Part shown: positions 22,542 to 32,869 of the stretch, piece by piece | Layout: every line of letters begins with the position of its first letter | Numbering within the stretch: position 1 is the first letter of the stretch | Source of the DNA: Ganoderma boninense | Taxonomy: Eukaryota > Basidiomycota > Agaricomycetes > Polyporales > Polyporaceae | Length of the DNA: 64,000 nt | Direction: 5' to 3' | Assembly (NCBI GenBank): GCA_002900995.3 | Contig: CM035314.1 | Coordinates: 1,783,372-1,847,371 of the forward strand | Notes under the pieces: model-generated | The model's database searches: none | The model's input: the letters and a program-made list of their open reading frames with translations, nothing else | Told to the model about the DNA's origin: nothing | Made by a program: the position numbers and the translations under genes

Positions 22542-25500
22542 ATGCCGTTGACTGACCACGAGCTCCCCTCGCACATCAACTCTGACTTCCGTGCCCCGCA
22601 CGAGCTTCTCGAGCGCGAGAATACTACACTCTCCGATCTGTATCACTGGAACGCGAAGGAGAACCCCAACTATCCCCTCTTCCTTTACCACGACGCCATT
22701 ACCGCGAAGCTCGAATTCATTACTTACTCCACGGCCAATGAAGCTATCAACCGTTCCGCGCGCTACTTGACCCACAGCGTGGGCAGGGAACCTACCACTC
22801 CCATGGGGTGTCCTGTTATCGCTATTCTTGCCAACACTGGTGCGTATTACTCTGTTCACATACCTAGACCTATGGATGCTGATTTGTCATATGCGCATGC
22901 GCATACAGATACCATAACCTACTTCTGTACCGTCGTCGGTGCGTTCCGCGCCGGGTTCTGCGCATTCCTCGTCTCGACGCGCAATGCGCCCTCCGCCGTC
23001 GTGGACATGGTGAAACGCACCGAGGCCACGCACCTCGTCGTCTCGCCCGACCTGCCGATGAGCGAGCTCGCCGACGAGGCGATCAAGCTGCTCGCTGCCG
23101 ACGGCGTGGAGGTCAAGAGGCTCGGGATGCCGTCATTCGGAGACCTGTTTCCCGAGGTCCCGAACGCGGCCAGTCTGTACGAGAAGGCGGCCGGACTGCC
23201 GACGACTCACAACGCCAAGGCGTCCAGCACGATCATGCACTCTTCCGGTACGCTTTATTGAGTATATGCTCCAGATGCGCGAGCTCTGGCTCACTTCTTG
23301 CGTTTAGGGTCATCCGGCCACCCCAAACCTATTCGCTGGACACAACAGCAGATGATTTCGGTAGGATCTGAGCCTTGTACGTACACACACATGGGTGTCC
23401 CACTAGGTTGTGGCACTGTTTCAAGCTGACCGGATGATCGATGCTCGTACAGTGAAGTGCAACTTGAGCCTGGAGGGTTCGATCATGGGTGGCCACGGGA
23501 CGCCGATGTTCCACGGGCTCGGGTCGTTCATGTACTCTGGCGCGGTACGTCCCTGCTCAGCTGCATTCGCGGGGGTCAGCGTCACTGTGGTTGACCATCT
23601 CGAACTTACCTTTCACGATCGTAGCCAATAAACGGGTTTGTCGTTGCAGTGTTGAAGCCTGCCTCGCCCCCCACCGTCCCCACTCCGGATGCCGTCTGGC
23701 AAGGCATTTTCAAGACTGGTTCTGATTTTTCGTGGAGCGTTCCTTCCTTCATAGAGGTACGTATAGGAGAAGAGGTGAGCATGCCGCGCACACACTTATG
23801 TGCTATCGGCGTAGGAATGGTCTCGGGACCCCGAGAAGGTGCTCTACATGAAGCGGATGCGTGGCGTCGTAAGTTCCCCTCAGCTGAATTTCCTTTTTGG
23901 ATCCGAGGCTTAAATGACTGACTTCGGTCTGTAGATCTTTGGAGGCGCTGCGTTGAACGACCAGGTCGGGAATGCGCTCGCTGCCAAGGCGTGTCGCTCT
24001 ATACGGTCTACGGCATGACTGAAGTCGGTCTGGTGAACACCTTTGCTAGGCGTGAGCTATCGGTTTCAGCCTGCGATTATTTAGCGTTCGCTAACACGTC
24101 ATTGACATTGCAGCGAACCCGGGCATGGACTGGGCATACTGGTCTGTGACGGCCAGCTTGAAGGGGGCGTTCCGCCCGACTGGCGACGGCACATACGAGG
24201 TCGTAATCCTCGTAAGCGTCTTTCCGTTAACGAATCGAGTATTCCAGAAGAGGACTAAGCTGACCCGATCCGTTCTCAACTCTAGTCTCCACCAGAGCTC
24301 CCGCTACCGGTCACGAACACCAAGGTCGGCGACCAAGATGCATATGCCACAAGCGACCTTGTTGCCCCTCATCCGACGCAGCCTGGCTTGTGGAAGATCG
24401 TGGGGCGCGCTGACGAGCAAATTATCCTTTCCAACGGCGAGAAGACGAACCCTGTTCCGCTCGGTCAGTCCACATGTCTGTTTCGGTCGCGAGTCGAATG
24501 CGGTCCTGATGCGTGTCGCGGCACTACCAACAGAGAAAATGATCAACGAGGATCCGCACATCCGCTCCTCGATCATGTTCGGGCGTGGAAGATTCCAGAA
24601 CGGCCTTCTGATTCAGCCGACAGTGGACTTCGCCATCGACCCGACTGACTCGAAGAAGGTCGAAGAATATAGGAACAAGATCTGGTATGGTTATGTATGC
24701 GCATATAGTATTTATTCCGGTGCTGAAACGGTGGGTCACTAGGAGGACTATCGAGCGCGTCAACGAATACGCTCCCAGCACTCTCGCATCTTCAAAGAGG
24801 TTCGAGTTTGTGCCATATCTTGCGAGAATGCATGTAGCTGACGACAGAACTTAGATGATCTTGGTCACTCATCCATCCAAGCCCTTCCAGTTCAATGCCA
24901 AGGCTCTCCCTCGTCGCGGGTTCATCCTCAAGGAGTACAACGACGAGATCGAGGCGCTCTACAAGGAAGTCGAGAGCAGCGCACAGAGCGAGTTCGCCCC
25001 TCCCGCCGTCTGGGATGAAGCCAGCACCCTCGCGTTCGTACGCACGATAGTCCACAGCACACTCCGACGCACGCTATCCGACGACGCGGACATCTTCCGC
25101 AACGGCGGCGACAGCCTGCAGTCGACGTACATCCGGAACACCCTTCTTCGCGCGATCCGCGAGACGAACAAGGAGGCCGCGAACCGACTACCCATGAACC
25201 TCGTCTTTGGAGCCCCTACTATCGCGAGCCTCGCCGCCGTCGTCCACGGTGTCGTCAACAGCGCTGAAGGGGAGTCGCGCACCCCCCAAGATCTGTGGCG
25301 CTACGTCGAGCGGTACTCCGCGGATCTCCCCGCGCGCCCTGGGAACCTCGTCGAGCGGGCCCCCGGACAGAAGGACGTCGTCGTCATCACGGGCACGACT
25401 GGCGGGTTTGGATGCGACGCGCTCGAGCATCTCCTGCGCGACGAGACCGTCGAGCGTGTGTACGCCTTCAACCGGAAGGGGACGGACGCGCGGGAGCGAC

Positions 25501-26696
25501 AACGGAAGCAGTTCGTCGCTCGCGGGCTCGACGGGGCTTTGCTGGACTCGCCGAAGTTCAAGATGGTCGAGGCGGTGCTGCACGAGCCTGGGTTTGCAAT
25601 CGACGAGGATCTCCTGGCAGAGATCAGGACGTCAGCCACGCATATAATGCTGAATGGTGGGTTCTTGGCGCGCATCTGGATATTAAGACGGGATGACGAC
25701 GAGGCATTCGTGATTAGCCTGGAAGGTTGACTTCAACATGTCCATCGCGTCGTTCGAGCAAGACATCCAGGGCGTGCGGAACTTCGTCGACCTCGCGCTG
25801 AGCTCCCCGTACACGAAGGCGCCAACTGTCATGCTGGTCAGCTCTGTCGGAGTATTCATGAGTGAGTCGCACCCCCGTTACTGACCTAAAGTTGGAGTTC
25901 GCTCGTGCTCACGTGCGTTCGGTCTGTAGATTGCAAGATCGCTCCGCCCGTTCCTGAAATCCCGCTCGACGATCCATCATCGCCCTTCGGAGCCGGCTAC
26001 GGCGAGAGCAAGTGGGTAGCCGAACACGTCCTGCAGAATGTCTCGGAACGGCGCGGCGTGCATACCGTCGTGATGCGGCTCGGGCAGGTCGCAGGCGACA
26101 GGAAGGGATACTGGAACGAGCGCGAGTGGTTCCCATCTCTCGCCAAGTCCGCACTGTTCCAGAAGTGCTTGCCTCAACACGACGGGGTTAGTACTACCAT
26201 CTAACTTCCCGTCTCTGTTGCGTTCTGCATCTTCGTACTGACTGAAATTGCGGTCTTTGTAGGAAGTGACATGGTTCCCTGCGTACGAGGCAGCGAAGGC
26301 GTTCACTGAGATGCGTCACTCACCTGAGCCGATCGTCCACCTCGTCCACCCCCGGCCAGTGTCCTGGCGTCTCTCCTCGAGCCAATCGCGAAGGAGCTCA
26401 ACGTGCCCCTCGTGCCGTACACCCAATGGATCTCCGCGCTTGAGAGCAGCGTCGAGCAGGGCTCGGCGCAAGAGGTTGAGGCGATGCGCCTTAATCCCGC
26501 ACTTCGCCTCCTGCCGTTCTACAAGGCACAGAGTTCAGCGATGACGCCTGACAGGGAGGCGATGGGTCTGGTGTTCATCTCTACGGAGAAGGCGGTCCAG
26601 GTGTCCGACTCGCTAGCGAGGATGCCACAGTTGGACGGAGAGCGTGCGAGGATGTGGGTTGCAGCCTGGAGGAAGTCGGGGTTCTTGTCTTCCTGA
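22542..26696 (+). CDS. NRPS-like adenylate-forming reductase (A-T-R)
   Basis: A cytosolic A-T-R enzyme: it activates a carboxylic acid with ATP, loads it on a phosphopantetheine arm and reduces it with NADPH to an aldehyde or alcohol. ATG at 22542 starts MPLTDHELPSHINSDF. The adenylation domain (roughly residues 1-560) shows STIMHSSGSSGHPKPI, IFGGAALND, YTVYGMTEVG, WKIVGRADEQI and FNAKALPRRGF. The carrier domain follows with DADIFRNGGDSLQSTYI, where the Ser in GGDSL takes the cofactor. The reductase domain (about 25,375 onward) begins VVITGTTGGFG, with the Rossmann glycines, and has the YxxxK motif in GYGESKWVAEHVL. The TGA is at 26694-26696. About a dozen introns are needed and no break was found. 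The domain set matches basidiomycete aryl- or amino-acid reductases and alpha-aminoadipate reductase relatives; the substrate cannot be read from the sequence. Confidence 0.85.
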
Positions 26697-27065
26697 GTCC
26701 TCCTGGGCGACCGGCTGGCTTGGCGGGCTGCTGATATCAAATGTGAAGAAGGATCGCACCATATATATGGCAATCCAAAGATCCGTTAATACTATTCTGT
26801 CGGTCCTGTACCAGTCAGCCTCGTCCGCCAGTTTCGCCATGACGTGACAATCTCCGCTGGACTCAGTTCCCAGTAGTGCGAGTGTCGTCGGCGACCCAGT
26901 TGCATGGAAAGCGCGTTTTCTTCATCATTGGTCCTTTTCCGCCATGTTTGCCTGTAGATAGTCAAGAACTGGAGAATGAGCTGAGAGGAGACGAGAGTTA
27001 AGCAGAGAAGTACTTATCCAACAAGTAAATATTCTAGGGAGTCTCCAGGGACGACACCCAAATAG

Positions 27066-27075
27066 CCTGCCCTAA
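27066..27075 (+). promoter_or_regulatory. CCTGCCCTAA motif upstream of F-box copy B
   Basis: The decamer lies 96 bp before the ATG of copy B, followed by a GTAATCGCGTCAGCGC stretch that also follows the motif near 20603. Confidence 0.55.
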
Positions 27076-27161
27076 GTAATCGCGTCAGCGCTTGTTCAAC
27101 CTTGAAGCTCTTTACCACGTCGTGCACGGTGCTCTTGAGTCTCCTCCTGCTACAGTCCGGC

Positions 27162-30144
27162 ATGTTTGATGACGACTTTCACATCCTCCCCGAACGAGTG
27201 GACGAGCGACTGGCTAGGTAAGATGATCCTGCATCTCAATAACTCTCGGACATCATACTCCTAAGTACAAAGCACTAACTCACGTCGAAAGTCTAGTCCA
27301 GGGGAGCTTCGATAAGCAGCTCGGAGCTACTCGCAAGGAAATCAACAACATTCAGGATGGTATACAAAGTGTTTCTATGACTTCAAACACTGAGATTGCT
27401 GACTAGTAACATGCACGGTGCGCAGCGTTACTCGAAGCCACTAAACCACGGCAGGTCTTGTCGTGTCCGAGTTCTAGTACTTCAAATGCACCCGACAGCA
27501 TCGATCGAGAAATGTCATCAGCCTTCACTCTATCCAATAGAGTCCGTATAGCCTCGGATCTACCACTCGACGTCTTTTTGGAGGTGCGGGCTGGTTGGCT
27601 GAATGGAAACCCGCCACGTTGACCCTTTCCTTTCCTTTAGATCGCATTCGAGGCGACTCCGATAGATCTCGTCAATCTCTCACGGACCTCTAAAACACTC
27701 CGTCGCGTACTCATGTCGAAGAAAAATCGCGCAGTCTGGAGGGCCGTCCTGGGCGACGTCCCAGAGCTCCCGCCATGCCCAATTGACATGTGCGAGCCCC
27801 TATATGTGGCTCTCGTCTTCGGCCAACATTGTTTTGTGAGTGTTGATTTTGCCATAGCGGACACACGTTGTTCATATACCAGGAAGGGATGCGGCGTAGG
27901 CAATGCATTCTGGGTGGACTACGCCCTCCGCCTTCGGATGTGTGCCCGGTGCTACAAGGAGAAGTGAGTGCGCAGTTGGCCTTCAAGCAAACTGTTTCAT
28001 TTACTTTCACTGTCCGTATTGCAGTGTCGTCGTCGGTACTCCTGTTTTCAAACCCATCCCGCAGCACTCCCGAAACATGATTCGCGATGTTGTGCTCATG
28101 CTTGTCCCTTCTGCGAACACATTTGGTATGTGTCTGCCTATCCCTTCCCACCACATCCCACCGTAACGCGATTTCTTCACCCGTAGACTTCTCCGATCCC
28201 GTTCCATCCTTTGACCCAGTCAATCCGCTGTCGCATGACGTTGAGGACTTCTACTTCAAGCCAGAGCTCGAGGCGATGCTCCACCTCTTCTGGCCTCTCC
28301 CATCAGTTGAGGACATCTCAGCCCTGCAGTCGCTCGTGAGGGCTCGTGTGAACTATGTCATGACGAGGCAGGCGGTGAGCACTTACTATTCGTCTCTGCG
28401 TCATGATTCTACATCAGTGCATGCTGATCTATACCCCTTACTCCACGCAGCACGCCGCCCTCTTACATGCATGGGACAACTACTGTTTAGATCCCTCAGA
28501 GGGAGAACATGGTTTCGTCGAGTCAGTAGTTTTCATTTCTCTTTCTACATATTTCCTGCGATGTCTAACCTGACGGCAGCATCAAGTCCTCGTTCCAAAG
28601 CCCCGAATTCAGGCAGCTCCGTGGCCGCGACTGGGATGAATCCGCGCTCTACTCCGACCCCGCCTTCACCGCGTACATTCGGGGCGAAGACGACACCCCC
28701 GAGCTCGACCCCGACGAACCGAAGCCGAAACCCGCCAGGCAGCTCACGATGGAGCGCCATGCATTCGAGCGGCGCGACGAGGTCGAGTGCAATGCGCGCC
28801 TCCGCGCACGCATCCGCGAGGTCGCTGAGTGTCAGAAAAAGATCAACGCATTGCCCCCGCTCGCGCACATCGCGCCCGCGGAGCTCCCGAACATGTACGC
28901 GAACTCGCGCCTGTGGGACCCATACGTCTGCGCGGGGAAGGCGCGATACGCGTTCCACCCGTTCGACCGTTGTGGGGAAATTGAGCCTGACCCGGACCTT
29001 GTGCAGTGCGTCGTGCGCTCGCTGGCAGAGTACCCCGGGCGGGTGACGCGCTGCCTTGCGGACCAGCTAGAGCGATTCGAGGCGCGCGAGAAGGAAGCAA
29101 GCACAAAGGGTGGGAAGCGCGGCAGAGGCGCGAAGAGGACCACGAAGGGGAGGAAGGATGGGGCGAAGCAGGACGCGAGGGACGTGGTCTCTCGGCCGAC
29201 GGCGCTTTTCCACTGCAAGACGTGCGAGGAGGGCCCGTTCGCGTACCCGGCGATCAATGTGCACTGGCAGAAAGTACACGCCGACAAGTCGGTGTGGATG
29301 AGGGATACAACGGGGACTGTAGTGTATGGGGCGGGGTTGTGGGAGAACGGTGTCGGACTCGCCCAGAAGGTTCTCTCGGTACTGATCGACCAGGGTTTGC
29401 CGAAGGATAAGATGGACGTTGGACGGCTGGACAGGCTCATCAAAGAAGGCCGGGTTCTTTGCTCTTGTGGGGACCCGGACATGAAGTCAACGCCTGAGGC
29501 AGAGTTTGGCTGGGCGAAGCTGGTGAGTTGCTGCAATTTTGAATGGTGAACGGAAAAGACTTGTTAGAGTTTCATTGACTGGACATGGTACGGTAGGTAC
29601 ACCACGTTTTTGTCAACTTCAATGACAATGCCCTCCGGACCAAGATCCTCACTGCGCAGTACGTGTTCTAGTCTGCGACTATTCTCAAATTTTATTCTAA
29701 TAAGCACTTCTAGCACCTCAGAAACGTCAGTGGAAGACGTCCCGGTCTGGTTGAATGACCACGACCTCGTGTCCTGTATCAGGTACCTCCCGATGGTGCA
29801 GATGCATCTGGAACATTGAAACGCTTCACCGCTGACAAGGCTACGCGGGAGTGCATCGATGGCCTTCTCAGCCAGTGCCCGGAGACGTCGTCACTAGTAT
29901 GCCTCCTCTGCGACAGGCTCACATCGGATGACAAGAAGGATAAGACGCTCGGCCTGTCCGACAATGCAGATGCGATTGTCTACCATATGGAAGCCAAGTA
30001 AGCCTGACGTCTTCTTTGCATGACGTACGTCTCATCTGATCTCTATTGTACACCCGTACCAGACACGGGAAACAGTTTGAGGAGAAGGATGTCCTGTTTT
30101 GGGACGACTCGACCTTGCATAACCTTCGGTCTGCCAATCGTTGA
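27162..30144 (+). pseudogene. F-box/zinc-finger family protein, copy B, with one frameshift
   Basis: A nearly complete family member. ATG at 27162 opens MFDDDFHILPERVDERLA. The F-box is ASDLPLDVFLE, then IAFEATPIDLVNLSRTSKTL. Then come GCGVGNAFWVDYALRLRMCA, DVVLMLVPSANTF and DFYFKPELEAMLHLFWPLP. A large exon (about 28,580-29,520) contains the C2H2-like CKTCEEGPFAYPAINVHWQK, VH, and LCSCGDPDM. The final exons contain CLLCDRLTSDDKK...IVYHMEAK, then HGKQFEEKDVLF, ending at 30144. Between HDLVSCIRYL and DGADASGTLKRF the frame changes at about 29785-29791, where copies C and E run on without a break. One base appears to be missing. Either the copy lost its last motif recently or the assembly has an error. 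Everything before this point is intact. Confidence 0.75.
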
Positions 30145-30637
30145 CGGCTCTGGTATCGAAACATTACACACTGGCATGTCCCTCCTTCAAGCTTTGATTC
30201 TGTTCTCTGCTTCACTCATCAATGCTCTGATGCACCTTGCTTTGCCTCTCGCCCTCGCTCGTCGCGCTATCTGTCTTGCTTTACCGTTCTCGCACTTGAG
30301 ATATTGAGACCCTAATGTCCCCTTCCATCGTACTGAGCATTTGGGTCGTTAATGGTATTCCCTAATCCCTGACACACGTCCTAGATTTCGCCTCGCCCGT
30401 TCTTAAGAACACCACAACAGCCAGCGCTGAAACACGTTCAAAGACTGAAGATATTCGTGATGATGTCGGAATACATGAGGACTCGGACGCCCATGCCTGT
30501 ACGTCATCACCATGCTAGAAGGCGTGCGCGGGGTACGACGTACGACTCCCTGAATCGCCGCGTCATGGTTCAGGCGCTGAGGGCTGAGCCACTGACACAA
30601 CCATCAAGGAAAGTCGGTCCTCATCTTCGTTTGAACC

Positions 30638-31092
30638 ATGGCCGAGGACGGCCAAGAGATGTACCACTCGAACATCGAGCACGACAAATTCAGGTTGTTC
30701 GAGAACAACGACGAATTTAATAAGAGACTCCAAGGGCAAGTCGTTCTCGGCTTACAGTGTACTTGAATGTTTCCAACTGACGCGATCCCAACATGCAGGC
30801 TGCTGGAAATTGCACCCGAAGACGCAGCATACACGCATCCTTGCATCAGCACCGGCGAGTAGACGAAGTTCACGCTCCTTGTAGGCTCTCTGGCTGACGG
30901 TAACATGTTGGCGTCGCCGATCCAGCTTTCAAACAGGCTATCAGCAGGCGGCCTGTAAATGTGGCGCCGGTCCTGCCGGCCGTCGACGTCGTTGCACCTC
31001 CGGTACCACCAAGCGGAAGGCAGACCAAAATTGTAGCATACTTTCGGTGGCAACGGAGGTTTCCAGACCTCCCAATGGAAGTCATCCTGGAG
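30638..31092 (+). pseudogene. Decayed 5' fragment of an F-box gene related to copy D
   Basis: Starting at the ATG at 30638 (MAEDGQEMYHSNIEHDKFRL) and ending near 31092 there is a stretch that aligns with the first exons of copy D. The best match is the F-box start: QRRFPDLPMEVILE here and SRNFPDLPMEVILE in copy D. In-frame stops interrupt it and nothing resembling later family exons follows before 31,500. It is a truncated, decayed duplicate. Confidence 0.55.
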
Positions 31093-31522
31093 GCCAGTCG
31101 GCGTCAGAGGCCTTCGTCCAGTATCAGCACTCTGGTCTAGAACGACGTTCACCATGCGCGCCGTTGCGCATAGATCTGCTCACAATTTTGTGCACTGGAG
31201 ACTACTGTCTTCGACGTGCCTATCAGCTCTAGATCTCGTGTCGTATACCGCCTTTGGAGCAAGGACTAGGGCGGGTTTCCTTAGCTCTAAAAGTTCAGGC
31301 TCGCTTAGGCCTTGACCTCCAGGAAAGATGGAGAAAACGGGCATCGGCTGCGACGCAATTAACTTCCTCGTCATGAAGTCCGACACGCAGACCGGCAGCT
31401 AAGACGGCCGAGTTCGAGACCGTTTAACCTGTGTTGAGATCTGGGGGGGACAGCGCAGCCATGTTAGTTCAGTTCGTTCTGAGAGCTCCAGCATCAAGGA
31501 AATGCGATATGGTACCTGTTCA
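31093..31522. other. Spacer between F-box fragment and kinase-like gene
   Basis: About 430 bp with stop codons in all frames and no recognised structure. It may hold the 3' end of the minus-strand kinase-like gene and unrecognisable F-box debris. Confidence 0.35.
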
Positions 31523-32617
31523 TCAGGACATGCGATCGCAGCGAGAGACGGCGCTGACTTTGGATGCCGTACCAAGGAGCTCCCAGGTGTTGACCAGCCA
31601 GCGGAGGATAGTCAACACCAATCGAGCCCTCCTGGCGGTCGGACGACAATGGCAGACGGATGTGCATCCGCGCTCGCTGCCAACCAACCACTGCGCATAT
31701 CGGCGAGGGATCCAAGGAAGATCAGGTCCTTGCAGGCCTGTGAACTGTGTTGTATCGTCAGGAGTGTTTGATAGCAGTCGTGCGTGGTGCATACCTCCAG
31801 AATGTACTGCATGAGCTTTCCGGAGGCGTAGATGTCGAAGGAGTACGGGTCTAGGATAGTCACGCCGGGAGGCTTCTTGACTTGACTGGGAGGAAGGACG
31901 ATTGGAGGCTGGCAGCCAGGTCCAAGAGAAAGTTGTCGGGAGGTGTGGAAGTCGATGATATACAACTTCCCGTTGACTATACGCGTGTCAATAGCTGCGT
32001 CCTGCGGCCGCCCATAGAGCATATTGTCGAAACATATATCCTGTCGCGATGTAAATTGTCAAGGAATGAGAACAAAGCTGTCAAGGCTACTGACTAGATG
32101 TGCGATCCGCAGCTGATGGAGGTACTCGACGCCCTGTGCTCGTCTTAGCGAAGTCGGGGAGAAGATGAGTTCAAGTGGGAGTGGAGGACACACCTCGATG
32201 ATCTGGTGGAAGAGATCAAGAAAAAAGCTAATTGGTCGATTGCTGTACTCAATGCAATCCAAGTCTCCTATGAATGGCGTGACGAGCAAGCGAGGGTCAG
32301 AAGGGATGATCTCGCAGGGCAAACCGTGATTTGAAGAGGACAGATTGTCCTGCAAGCGCTGCAATATCGAGGCTTCCTCTGTGGCGGGGTCCAGTACTTT
32401 GACCATATACTGTGGGATAGTGCTGCCTGCCGGTCGCGCGGTGTAATAGAGACTTCCGAACTGAAAAGAGAACAATTACGGGTAACGCCACGGACGAACT
32501 AAGGGTGAGATGGATGGAGGGACTGACTGGCTTGAATCCTCGATAAAGCATGATGTCCCTAGAGTGCAAGTCGGGGTGGACTTTCAGCCAATCTGGAACG
32601 TCGAGACTGGAAGACAT
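31523..32617 (-). CDS. Atypical protein-kinase-like protein
   Basis: A kinase-fold protein of a type common in polypores. ATG at 32617 opens MSSSLDVPDWLKVHPDLHSR. Introns near 32530-32465, 32195-32136, 32094-32041 and 31797-31740 are removed. The catalytic loop reads VEYLHQLRIAHL then DICFDNML, with H-x-D and the later N but no HRD arginine. The magnesium loop is YIIDFHTSRQL, with DFH where active kinases have DFG. LDPYSFDIYASGKLMQYIL follows, then PWIPRRYAQWLVGSERGCTS and CHCRPTARRARLVL near the C-terminus. The stop is at 31523-31525. Departures at HRD and DFG suggest weak or no phosphotransfer, but Asp and Asn of the active site are kept. The gene sits inside the F-box cluster and diverges from copy C (253 bp between start codons). 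Confidence 0.7.
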
Positions 32618-32869
32618 GGTTGGGGCAGGACAACTGAAGCGAGGTAGTAGCCAACTTTGTAGAGACCCCCGCTAAGTACTTGCCGCCGAAAGTAAATACA
32701 TGCAAATACTGTCGATAAGCGTGTCGCGAGTTGACCTACCCGGAAGTGACGCGACTGGCGCTCGTCCGACTCCTCGTCGCGACTCGCGTCACCGTCGCGC
32801 TCCTCAACTACAGCCTCCATCTTGTGACCCCCAGCCGCTGCTCCTCTACAATACTCGCTATCGTATAGG

